12,112 nt of DNA from Acidobacteriota bacterium (GTDB taxonomy: Bacteria > Acidobacteriota > Vicinamibacteria > Vicinamibacterales > UBA2999): positions 1-12,112 of the forward strand of contig JABFRY010000260.1 of assembly GCA_013140955.1 (NCBI GenBank), given 5' to 3'. Shown one piece after another: positions 1 through 6,131 of this stretch. The notes under the pieces were generated by a model. That model had not been told where the DNA came from and made no database searches. It saw nothing but the letters and a program-made list of their open reading frames with translations. The stretch's first letter is position 1. Every line of letters begins with the position of its first letter. A program made the translations under genes and the position numbers.

Positions 1-1
1 A

Positions 2-742
2 CGTGCGCGCGTATTTGCCGTGTCGAGCGTGGGGGTGAGCGGCAACACCCGCATCTCGCGTGCGGACCTCGATGCCCTGCTCGCCGGCCTGGCCGGGGCC
101 AACATCGTGACGCTGGATCTCGACCGCTGGCGCCAGGGGCTCCTGAGCTCGCCCTGGGTGGAGGCCGCCGCGGTCCGCCGCGTCCTGCCCAACCGCGTGG
201 AAGTCGTGCTGAGGGAACGGCAGCCGATGGCCATCGGGCGCTTCGGCGGCACGCTGTACCTCCTGGACCGCGCCGGGGAGGTGATTACCGAGTACGGTCC
301 GCTGTACGCCGACCTGGACCTCCCGCTGGTGGACGGGCTCGCGGCTCCGGCCTGGCAGCGCGACTCGATCGTGGACGCGCGTGGGGCATCGCTCGCCGTG
401 CGCCTGCTCGCCGACCTCGAGCAGCGGCCCGACCTGCTCCGCCTCGTGTCCCAGGTGGACGTGCGCGACACGCGCAACGCGGTCGTGATCCTGCGGGGCG
501 ACACGGCGAACCTGCGGCTGGGGACGACGAAGTTCGCCGATCGGCTGCAGACGTACGTGGATCTCGCCCCGACCCTGCGGGAGCGGCTGGTGGAGATCGA
601 CTACGTGGACCTTCGTTTCGACGAGCGGGTCTTCGCCAGGCCGGTCGCGGGCACGGCGAACGCACGGACGGGGGGCGCGGTGAACGCGAACGGCAACGGG
701 CGCGCGGGTGGCGTGGAACGGGGGAACAGCAGTGGCCGCTAG
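2..742 (+). CDS. ftsQ: Cell division protein FtsQ, 5' end outside the window
   Basis: FtsQ is a single-pass membrane protein of the divisome that, in known systems, bridges the cytoplasmic FtsA/FtsZ ring to septal peptidoglycan synthesis. The frame is open from base 2, and the residues before the first GTG (position 20) already read as the FtsQ POTRA strand (RVFAVSSVGVSGNTRIS), so the gene begins upstream and its cytoplasmic tail and membrane helix are missing here. The 246 visible residues hold the POTRA domain (about residues 5-75, ending near LPNRVEVVLRERQP) and then the FtsQ beta domain, with the typical end YVDLRFDERVFARPV. After this comes a low-complexity tail rich in Ala, Asn, Gly and Arg, as often seen in FtsQ. 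It ends with TAG at 740-742, 11 bases inside ftsA. Position directly before ftsA-ftsZ supports the call. Confidence 0.9.
   Translation, partial: RARVFAVSSVGVSGNTRISRADLDALLAGLAGANIVTLDLDRWRQGLLSSPWVEAAAVRRVLPNRVEVVLRERQPMAIGRFGGTLYLLDRAGEVITEYGPLYADLDLPLVDGLAAPAWQRDSIVDARGASLAVRLLADLEQRPDLLRLVSQVDVRDTRNAVVILRGDTANLRLGTTKFADRLQTYVDLAPTLRERLVEIDYVDLRFDERVFARPVAGTANARTGGAVNANGNGRAGGVERGNSSGR
720..726 (+). promoter_or_regulatory. Shine-Dalgarno-like GGGGGAA for ftsA
   Basis: A purine run GGGGGAA lies five bases before the GTG at 732. This favours 732 over the in-frame GTG at 708, which has no comparable run. The site lies inside the 3' end of ftsQ, so ftsA translation is probably coupled to ftsQ. 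Confidence 0.5.
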
Positions 743-1961
743 GGAAAAGTATCTCGTGGGGCTGGACGTCGGGACGTCCGGCGTGGTGGCCGTCGTCGCC
801 GAGGCCGTGGACGGCCAGCAGGTCAAGATCGTGGGTGTCGGCACCGCCGAGTCGCGCGGCATCAAGCGCGGGGTGGTGGTCAACGTCGACGCGGCCGTGG
901 AGTGCATCAAGAAGGCGATCGACGAAGCCGAGCTGATGGCCGGCGTGGACATCGACCGCGTGCACCTGTCGCTGTCGGGCGCCCACATCAAGGGCTTCAA
1001 CAGCCGGGGCGTCATCGGTGTGGCCGGCAAGAACCGCGAGATCACCCGTGACGACGTGCGGCGGGCCATCGAGGCGGCCAAGGGCATCTCGATTCCACCG
1101 GGCCGCGAGATCCTGCACGTGCTCACGCAGGACTTCGTCGTGGACGATCAGGACCTGATCGACATGCCGGTGGGCATGACCGGGTCCCGCCTGGAGGTCA
1201 ACGTGCACGTGGTGACCGGCACGGCGTCGGCCACCCAGAACATCGTGGCCTGCGTGAACAAGGCCGGCGTGGACGTCGTCTCGGTGGCCATCGAGCAGCT
1301 GGCGGCGGCGGAGGCCGTGCTGACGCCTGACGAGAAGCAGCTCGGGGTGGCGCTGCTGGACATCGGCGGCGGCACGTCGGACCTCGCGGTCTACGAACGG
1401 GGCAGCCTGTGGCACACCGGCTCGGTGGCCGTGGGCGGCGATCACTTCACCAGTGACATTGCCGTGGGCCTGCGCACCCCGATTCCGGACGCCGAGAAGG
1501 TGAAGCGGCGCCACGGGTGCGCGCTCTCGTCGATGGTGGACGAGGATGCGACCATCGAGGTGCCGAGCGTGGGGGGCCGGAAGCCGCGCGTGATGCCGCG
1601 GCGGATTCTCTCGGAGATCCTTCAGCCGCGCGCCGAGGAGATCTTCCACATGCTGTGGGACGAGATCTGCCGCGCCGGCTACGACAAGTCCCTCAACGCG
1701 GGCATCGTGCTCACGGGCGGGGGCTCCATCCTCGAGGGCATGCCGGAGATCGCCGAGCAGATCTTCGACCTGCCCGTCAGGCGGGGGGTGCCGATCGGCA
1801 CTTCGGGGCTGGCCGACTACGTCAGCAATCCGGCATTTGCCACACCGGTGGGACTCGTGCTGTATTCTCACAGGAACAGGGAGCCCGAATCGGACCCTTC
1901 CGGGGGTACGATCCATGCGCTGGTGGCCAGGCTGGTCAGGATCTTCAAGGAATTCTTCTGA
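732..1961 (+). CDS. ftsA: Cell division protein FtsA
   Basis: FtsA is the actin-like ATPase that tethers FtsZ filaments to the inner membrane and recruits later divisome proteins. The 409-residue product has the usual length and order: phosphate-1 motif VGLDVGTSG near residues 9-17, the 1C/SHS2 segment with DRVHLSLSGAHIKGF near 75-89, phosphate-2 motif LLDIGGGTSDLAVY at 208-221, adenosine motif GIVLTGGGSILEGM at 324-337. A C-terminal amphipathic helix (HALVARLVRIFKEFF) matches the FtsA membrane-targeting sequence. I chose the GTG at 732 because LVGLDVGTSG then sits near the N-terminus as usual in the family and a purine-rich ribosome site precedes it; GTG 708 would add eight residues. It overlaps ftsQ by 11 bases and precedes ftsZ by 49. 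It is very likely co-transcribed with both. Confidence 0.95.
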   Translation: MAAREKYLVGLDVGTSGVVAVVAEAVDGQQVKIVGVGTAESRGIKRGVVVNVDAAVECIKKAIDEAELMAGVDIDRVHLSLSGAHIKGFNSRGVIGVAGKNREITRDDVRRAIEAAKGISIPPGREILHVLTQDFVVDDQDLIDMPVGMTGSRLEVNVHVVTGTASATQNIVACVNKAGVDVVSVAIEQLAAAEAVLTPDEKQLGVALLDIGGGTSDLAVYERGSLWHTGSVAVGGDHFTSDIAVGLRTPIPDAEKVKRRHGCALSSMVDEDATIEVPSVGGRKPRVMPRRILSEILQPRAEEIFHMLWDEICRAGYDKSLNAGIVLTGGGSILEGMPEIAEQIFDLPVRRGVPIGTSGLADYVSNPAFATPVGLVLYSHRNREPESDPSGGTIHALVARLVRIFKEFF

Positions 1962-1972
1962 GTTCCACGGGT

Positions 1973-1990
1973 GGGTGTGTGCGGGTGTGT
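1973..1990 (+). repeat. Two direct copies of GGGTGTGT in the ftsA-ftsZ gap
   Basis: GGGTGTGT occurs at 1973-1980 and again at 1983-1990, ten bases apart, in the 49-bp gap before ftsZ. The spacing is one helical turn. It could be a protein site or simply GT-rich leader sequence; I know of no matching operator. Confidence 0.35.
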
Positions 1991-2000
1991 CGCGAGTACA

Positions 2001-2005
2001 GGAGG
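2001..2005 (+). promoter_or_regulatory. Shine-Dalgarno GGAGG for ftsZ
   Basis: GGAGG is followed by a five-base spacer (CGGAC) and then ATG at 2011. This decides the ftsZ start; the same frame is open upstream into ftsA but has no such signal there. Confidence 0.8.
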
Positions 2006-2010
2006 CGGAC

Positions 2011-3261
2011 ATGAGGCTTGAGGGTTCCCACGAGCGAGAGCAGGATGCGTTGAGGCTCACGCTCGCTCCCGAAGAGCGCCGGGGCGCGAAGATCAAGGTG
2101 GTCGGCGTCGGCGGAGGCGGCGGGAATGCGGTGAACCGCATGGTCGAAGTCGGGCTGGGGGGCGTGGAGTTCATCGCCGCCAACACCGACGTGCAGGCGC
2201 TCGATCACAATCGCGCCGGCGTGAAGATCCAGATCGGGCACAAGCTGACCAAGGGCCTTGGCGCCGGCGCCGACCCGTCGATCGGTCGCCAGGCCGCGCT
2301 CGAGGACACCGACGCCATCATTCAGGCGCTGTCGGGCGCCGACATGATCTTCGTCACGACCGGCCTCGGGGGCGGCACGGGCACCGGCGCCGCGCCGGTC
2401 ATTGCGAGCCTGGCCAGCGAACTCGGCGCGCTCACGGTGGCGGTGGTCACCAAGCCGTTCAAGTTCGAGGGCAAGCGGCGCATGAGCCAGGCCGAGGCGG
2501 GTATCGAGGCGCTGCGCGAGTGCGTGGACACGGTCATCACGATCCCCAACGAACGGCTGCTGTCCATCATCGACCGCCGCACGCCGATGCTCGATGCGTT
2601 CGCGCTCGCCGACGACGTACTCCGTCAGGCCATTCAGGGCATCTCGGACCTCATCCTGGTGCCCGGGCTGATCAACCTGGATTTCGCCGACGTCAAGACC
2701 ATCATGTCGGGCATGGGTGTGGCCATGATGGGCACGGGGTTCGCCGAGGGCGAGGGCCGTTCCATGCAGGCCGCCCAGAAGGCCATTGCCAGCCCGCTGC
2801 TCGAGGACAGCACGGTGCACGGGGCCAAGGGTGTGATCATCAACGTCACCGGCGGGCCGGACCTGTCCCTGCTCGAGGTCAACGAGGCGTCGATCATCAT
2901 CCAGGAAGCCGCCCACGAGGAGGCCAACATCATCTTCGGCGCGGTCGTGGATCCGAACCTGGTCGGCAAGGTGAAGATTACGGTGATTGCCACCGGCTTC
3001 GACCGGAAGACGAGTCGGGCGTCCGTCAGCGGGCTGCATACTCCCGTGGACATGACCCCCTTCGTGGAGCATCACGCGAGGTCCCGGACGCCGGCCGCGC
3101 CCGCCGTCGCCGTGGGCGGCGCGCAGCTCACCGTGTCGCGTCGCACGCCCGTGGATCTTCCGCTGCAGACCGGAACCGGCCCCGTGGCCCAGGTCGAGGT
3201 GGACATGGGCCAGCGCCCGTCCGAACTGGATACCCCGGCGTTCCTGCGCCGGCAGAGCTGA
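2011..3261 (+). CDS. ftsZ: Cell division protein FtsZ
   Basis: FtsZ is the bacterial tubulin homologue that binds GTP and polymerises into the Z-ring. The 416-residue product is full length. After a 26-residue N-terminal extension come the Rossmann start IKVVGVGGGGGNAVNRM (28-44), the tubulin/FtsZ signature GLGGGTGTGAAPV (118-130), and the T7 catalytic loop NLDFADVKTIMSG (222-234). A linker of about 65 residues, richer in Pro, Ala and Arg, starts near residue 340. The C-terminal peptide ELDTPAFLRR (405-414) fits the conserved D-x-P-x-F-L-R tail that binds FtsA and other partners. The ATG at 2011 is preceded by GGAGG at the right distance. It follows ftsA as in most bacteria. Nothing is truncated or missing. 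Confidence 0.98.
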   Translation: MRLEGSHEREQDALRLTLAPEERRGAKIKVVGVGGGGGNAVNRMVEVGLGGVEFIAANTDVQALDHNRAGVKIQIGHKLTKGLGAGADPSIGRQAALEDTDAIIQALSGADMIFVTTGLGGGTGTGAAPVIASLASELGALTVAVVTKPFKFEGKRRMSQAEAGIEALRECVDTVITIPNERLLSIIDRRTPMLDAFALADDVLRQAIQGISDLILVPGLINLDFADVKTIMSGMGVAMMGTGFAEGEGRSMQAAQKAIASPLLEDSTVHGAKGVIINVTGGPDLSLLEVNEASIIIQEAAHEEANIIFGAVVDPNLVGKVKITVIATGFDRKTSRASVSGLHTPVDMTPFVEHHARSRTPAAPAVAVGGAQLTVSRRTPVDLPLQTGTGPVAQVEVDMGQRPSELDTPAFLRRQS

Positions 3262-3281
3262 GGTCACCCCCGCATCGTCGG

Positions 3282-3320
3282 GCGCGTGCCGGTGGTACAC
3301 TGCCGGTGGCCGGCACGCGC
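3282..3320 (+). repeat. 11-bp perfect inverted repeat after ftsZ with nested direct repeat
   Basis: GCGCGTGCCGG (3282-3292) is matched exactly by CCGGCACGCGC (3310-3320) with a 17-base loop, 20 bases after the ftsZ stop. A 9-base direct repeat TGCCGGTGG (3287-3295 and 3301-3309) overlaps the left arm and loop, split by TACAC. No T-run follows, so a classical intrinsic terminator is not shown. TACACT at 3296-3301 resembles a -10 box, but no convincing -35 sits upstream. It could be a terminator-like structure ending the fts transcript or an operator for the next gene. Confidence 0.55.
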
Positions 3321-3384
3321 AACCTGACCGCTCCTCGTGTCCCGGTTGCGCACGCCCTTCGGGGCGCTCCCTCAGGCAACCTGG

Positions 3385-5136
3385 ATGTCCAACAAACTCT
3401 GGCAGCAGCGCGAACGCGCCCGGGCAACGCTCTCCCGGGAGGTCGGCTTCGTCACGAAGCCGCATGGCGGACGGCTGCGCGTGGCCCTGGCGTTCCCGAA
3501 CACCTACTTCGTCGGGATGTCGAACCTGGGGTTCCAGACGGTGTACCGGCTGTTCAACGACTCGCCGGACATCGTCTGCGAGCGCGTGTTCCTGCCGCCG
3601 AAGTCCGAGCTGGCCGAACAGCTCCGCACCGGCGCGCCGCTCGTGACGCTGGAGTCGCAGACGCTCGTGGGCGACTTCGACGTCCTGGCGTTCTCGGTGT
3701 CGTTCGAGTGGGACTACACCAACGTGCTCACGCTCCTGAAGCTCGCGGGCCTGCCCGTGCGGAGCGCAGACCGGACCCATCGGCACCCGCTCGTGGTGCT
3801 CGGCGGCGCGATCACCTTCGTGAATCCCGAGCCGCTGGCGCTGTTCGCCGATGTCGTGGCGGCCGGCGAGGGCGAGGTCCTGGTGCCGTCGTTCCTCGAG
3901 GCCTGGCGCGAGGCGTCCGACAGGCCGGCACTGCTGGAAGCGCTCGCCGTCCGACGGGGTTTCTACGTGCCGTCCCTGTACGACGTCGAGTACGCCGCCG
4001 ACGGCACCATCGCCGCCTACGTGCCCCGCAGCGGCACCGCGGCGCCGCCCGTCGTGAAGAAAGCGGCGCTCAAGATGACCGATGCCGTCGACCCGCCGTC
4101 CACGAGCATCTTCACGCCCGACACCGAGTTCGGATCGCGGTTCCTGATCGAAGTGGTCAGGGGCTGCGCCAACCTGTGCCGCTTCTGCTGGGCGGGCTAC
4201 AACTACCTGCCCGTCCGGGCGTTTCCCGCCGACCGCATTCTGGAACTGGCGCAACGGGCACGCGCGCACTCCTCGCATGCCGGCCTGGTGTCGATTGCCT
4301 TGTGCGACCATCCGGAGATCGAGCGCATCATGACCGGCTTGGCCGACATGGGCTATGCGCTCAGTCCGGCCTCGCTCCGGCTGGACGACCTCACACCGAC
4401 CATCGTGCGGCTCCTCCAGCAAAGCGGCGAGCGTTCCATCACGATTGCGCCGGAGACAGGCTCCGACCGCCTCCGTCGCGTCATCAACAAGACGGTGACC
4501 AACGACGAGATCCTGGCCGCTGCCGAGACGATCTTCGGGAACGGCATCGACAACCTCAAGCTCTACTTCATGATCGGCCTCCCCACCGAAGAGGACGAGG
4601 ATCTGGTGGCCATCCGCGACCTCGTTCTCGAGCTGCGCGCCGTGATGGAGCGGCACGGGCGGGCGAAGGGACACCTCGGCCGCATCGTGGCCAGCGTGAA
4701 CCCGATGGTGCCCAAGCCCGGCACCGCCTACCAGTGGCTGCCGATGACCGACGAGGCCACGATCGCGCGCGCGAGCACGCGCCTGCGCAGCCTGACCGCC
4801 AATATCGACAACGTCTACGTCACCATCAAGTCGGAACGGCACTCCTTCTATCAGGCGCTCCTGTCGCTCGGTGACCGGCGGGTCGCTCCCGCCATCGAGG
4901 CCGCCGAGCGCAACGGTGGAAACTGGCGAAAGGCCGTCGCCGACACCGGCGTCGATGTGGACTTCTTCGTTTCGCGCGATCGCTCGGCCGACGCCGTGCT
5001 CCCCTGGGACATCATCGACGGTGGCATGAAAGCCTCCTTCTTCCGGGCGGAGTACGAGAAGGCCATGCGCGCGGAGTGGACGCTGCCTCCGAAGCGCCAG
5101 CAGGAAAACGCCCGCCTCCTCCCCGTGCTCCCGTAA
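3385..5136 (+). CDS. Radical SAM protein with N-terminal B12-binding-like domain
   Basis: This looks like a 583-residue radical SAM enzyme of the group that includes TIGR03960-type proteins; its reaction is unknown. Residues 30-175 resemble a B12-binding-type alpha/beta domain (ALAFPNTYFVGMSNLGF, then VVLGGAITFVNPEP and AAGEGEV), but I see no DxHxxG cobalamin-histidine motif. The radical SAM core follows: C261, C265 and C268 form the CxxxCxxC cluster motif in VVRGCANLCRFCWAGY, and ITIAPETGSDRLRRVINK and LKLYFMIGLPTEEDED are typical later core strands. The C-terminal part (LGDRRVAPAIEAAERNGG, LPWDIIDGGM) also resembles that family; there is no fused DUF2344-like domain. The start is uncertain: ATG 3385 is chosen, but an in-frame GTG at 3337 would add 16 residues and neither has a strong ribosome site. 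Its co-orientation 123 bp after ftsZ may be incidental. Confidence 0.85.
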   Translation: MSNKLWQQRERARATLSREVGFVTKPHGGRLRVALAFPNTYFVGMSNLGFQTVYRLFNDSPDIVCERVFLPPKSELAEQLRTGAPLVTLESQTLVGDFDVLAFSVSFEWDYTNVLTLLKLAGLPVRSADRTHRHPLVVLGGAITFVNPEPLALFADVVAAGEGEVLVPSFLEAWREASDRPALLEALAVRRGFYVPSLYDVEYAADGTIAAYVPRSGTAAPPVVKKAALKMTDAVDPPSTSIFTPDTEFGSRFLIEVVRGCANLCRFCWAGYNYLPVRAFPADRILELAQRARAHSSHAGLVSIALCDHPEIERIMTGLADMGYALSPASLRLDDLTPTIVRLLQQSGERSITIAPETGSDRLRRVINKTVTNDEILAAAETIFGNGIDNLKLYFMIGLPTEEDEDLVAIRDLVLELRAVMERHGRAKGHLGRIVASVNPMVPKPGTAYQWLPMTDEATIARASTRLRSLTANIDNVYVTIKSERHSFYQALLSLGDRRVAPAIEAAERNGGNWRKAVADTGVDVDFFVSRDRSADAVLPWDIIDGGMKASFFRAEYEKAMRAEWTLPPKRQQENARLLPVLP

Positions 5137-5155
5137 CGTCGTCCGTGCGCGCGCC

Positions 5156-5174
5156 GGTGCCGCGCTCCGGCACC
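5156..5174. terminator. Hairpin between convergent radical SAM and SpoVG-like genes
   Basis: GGTGCCG (5156-5162) pairs perfectly with CGGCACC (5168-5174) over a five-base loop. It lies in the 82-bp gap between two genes that converge, the expected place for a shared terminator. There is no T-run on either strand, so the role is inferred. Confidence 0.45.
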
Positions 5175-5218
5175 CTGCCTTCCTGCCGAGCCCCCCGGCG
5201 CGACGCCGCGGACAGGGG

Positions 5219-5518
5219 TCAGCCGGTTCCTGCCATCTGCTCCTCGAAGCGCGCGTACGCATCCAGCACCAGGTCACGGATGCCGTCCTGCGCCTCGGGA
5301 CTCGAGATGGGCCGAAGCATGGCGAAGGTCCGTCGTTCGCCGTTCACGGAGTACTGCCGTGCCGGGAACGTGACATTGCGCCCTCCGGACCGACGCTCCC
5401 AGATGGTGAAGCCAATGAGCTTGAGTCCGCTGAGCGGTCCGTCGGTGAAGTGGAGTTCCGCATCCGCCAGCTTGCCCGGCGGATTGCCCTTGTCGTTGGG
5501 TGTGATGGTGACGTTCAC
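5219..5518 (-). CDS. Small SpoVG-like protein (putative nucleic-acid-binding)
   Basis: This 99-residue gene has no obvious name, but its layout resembles the SpoVG family (small proteins known to bind DNA or RNA). KLADAELHFTDGPLSGLKLIGF (residues 16-37) aligns with the SpoVG opening strands and the segment around its DIRVI motif. NVTFPARQYSVNGERRTFAMLRPI (48-71) aligns with the LFVAMPSRK..DGE.RDI..PI block. GIRDLVLDAYARFEE (79-93) matches the closing helix (usually IQDAVL.EY). The match is by eye and distant; the loop ERRSGG replaces a shorter loop. I chose the GTG at 5518 because GGGGG lies four bases upstream and similarity starts just after; the frame stays open further up but reads as Arg/Ala/Cys-rich non-coding sequence. 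It converges with the radical SAM gene and lies downstream of acpS on the same strand, 215 bp away. Confidence 0.7.
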   Translation of the reverse strand: MNVTITPNDKGNPPGKLADAELHFTDGPLSGLKLIGFTIWERRSGGRNVTFPARQYSVNGERRTFAMLRPISSPEAQDGIRDLVLDAYARFEEQMAGTG

Positions 5519-5733
5519 GAGGCCCCCTTTCGCCGGTGTCAGGGAGCAAGGTCCCGGCCGTGCGGACCGGCACCGAGTGTCCGCGCAAGCGGCGGAGGGG
5601 CAGAGGGTTGCGCTGCCCCCGCGGTAGGCGCGTCGTCGAACACACGGAGAGTGTCGCCCCGGGTTGCGCCCCTGCAGGGACCGCGCGGCGACGGTCCGTC
5701 GCGAGGCCCCGGCGGGTCTCAAAGCGCCAGCGG
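5519..5733. other. 215-bp intergenic region between acpS and the SpoVG-like gene
   Basis: No convincing gene is seen. It holds an interrupted palindrome GCGACGG-T-CCGTCGC (5688-5702), which can fold as a 6-bp stem with a 3-base loop, about 30 bases after the acpS stop; it may end the acpS transcript. A 10-bp palindrome CCCTGCAGGG lies at 5670-5679. The promoter of the SpoVG-like gene is probably here, but I find no clear -35/-10 pair. Confidence 0.5.
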
Positions 5734-6114
5734 TCAGTCCGCCACGAGCATCACGTGCGCGATGGCCAGATCTCTGGCGTGCGTGAGGGTGACGAGGGCA
5801 CGGGTCGCCCCGAGCTGCTCGCAGCGCCGGGCCGCACCCCCGTGAAACTCCAGGTGCGGGGGGCCGTGATGCCGGACGACCTCGATGCCCGTCCAGTACA
5901 CGCCCCGCGAGGCACCGGTGCCGAGCGCCTTCATCGCAGCCTCCTTCGCGGCGAAGCGGGCGGCGAGCGAGGGTGAGGGATCGTGCTTGCGCCGGCAGTA
6001 GGCGATCTCGCCCTCGGTGTAGATGCGCCGGAGGAATCGGTCGCCATAGCGTTCGAGGGCGGCGGCGATCCGCGAGATCTCGGTGGCATCGAGGCCGAGT
6101 CCTATAATCTTCAC
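5734..6114 (-). CDS. acpS: Holo-[acyl-carrier-protein] synthase AcpS
   Basis: AcpS moves the 4'-phosphopantetheine arm from coenzyme A to a serine of apo-ACP, activating it for fatty acid synthesis in the cytoplasm. The 126-residue product equals the usual family length. It opens with VKIIGLGLDATEISRI, putting the metal-binding Asp at residue 9, and has RFAAKEAAMKALGTG with the second metal ligand Glu at residue 58, the same numbers as in E. coli. The segment GVYWTGIEVV and the closing LVTLTHARDLAIAHVML also fit. The GTG at 6112-6114 is chosen because the family starts right there; an in-frame extension to 6207 would overlap pgeF and looks non-coding. No clear Shine-Dalgarno is visible. It is divergent from pgeF with 17 bp between starts. 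Confidence 0.94.
   Translation of the reverse strand: MKIIGLGLDATEISRIAAALERYGDRFLRRIYTEGEIAYCRRKHDPSPSLAARFAAKEAAMKALGTGASRGVYWTGIEVVRHHGPPHLEFHGGAARRCEQLGATRALVTLTHARDLAIAHVMLVAD
6103..6108 (+). promoter_or_regulatory. Candidate -10 box TATAAT for pgeF
   Basis: A perfect TATAAT on the + strand lies 23 bases before the pgeF ATG, within the first codons of acpS on the other strand. It is conspicuous in such GC-rich DNA, but acpS codons for Lys-Ile-Ile create it and the -35 position (about TCGGTG at 6080-6085) is poor. If used, the leader would be under 20 bases. Confidence 0.35.
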
Positions 6115-6131
6115 CGGATCAGCATCGCACA

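Noticed and set aside
1837..2010. Longer FtsZ starting inside ftsA
   Set aside because: The 58 extra residues are a shifted reading of the ftsA 3' end and the gap; the ATG at 2011 has GGAGG at ideal spacing.
285..2186. Open frame of 633 codons on the - strand across ftsQ and ftsA
   Set aside because: Antisense shadow: Arg/His/Pro-rich, low complexity at the end, and overlapping two confident genes.
3273..3301. Promoter for the radical SAM gene based on TACACT at 3296-3301
   Set aside because: No acceptable -35 box is found 16-18 bases upstream, and the hexamer lies in the loop of an inverted repeat. I keep it only as a remark, not as a promoter call.
2520..4874. Open frame of 784 codons on the + strand overlapping ftsZ and the radical SAM gene
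   Set aside because: It is an Arg/Gly/His/Ala-rich shifted frame crossing two well-recognised genes, with no recognisable domain.
1945..5277. Very long open frame (1110 codons) on the - strand across ftsZ and the radical SAM gene
   Set aside because: Its composition is dominated by His, Arg, Gly, Asp and Val without family resemblance, and it is antisense to two clear genes. Such frames are expected in GC-rich coding DNA.
5519..5722. N-terminal extension of the SpoVG-like gene to 5722
   Set aside because: The extra 68 residues are rich in Arg, Cys, Ala and Pro and look non-coding; the GTG at 5518 has a purine-rich site and marks where family similarity begins.
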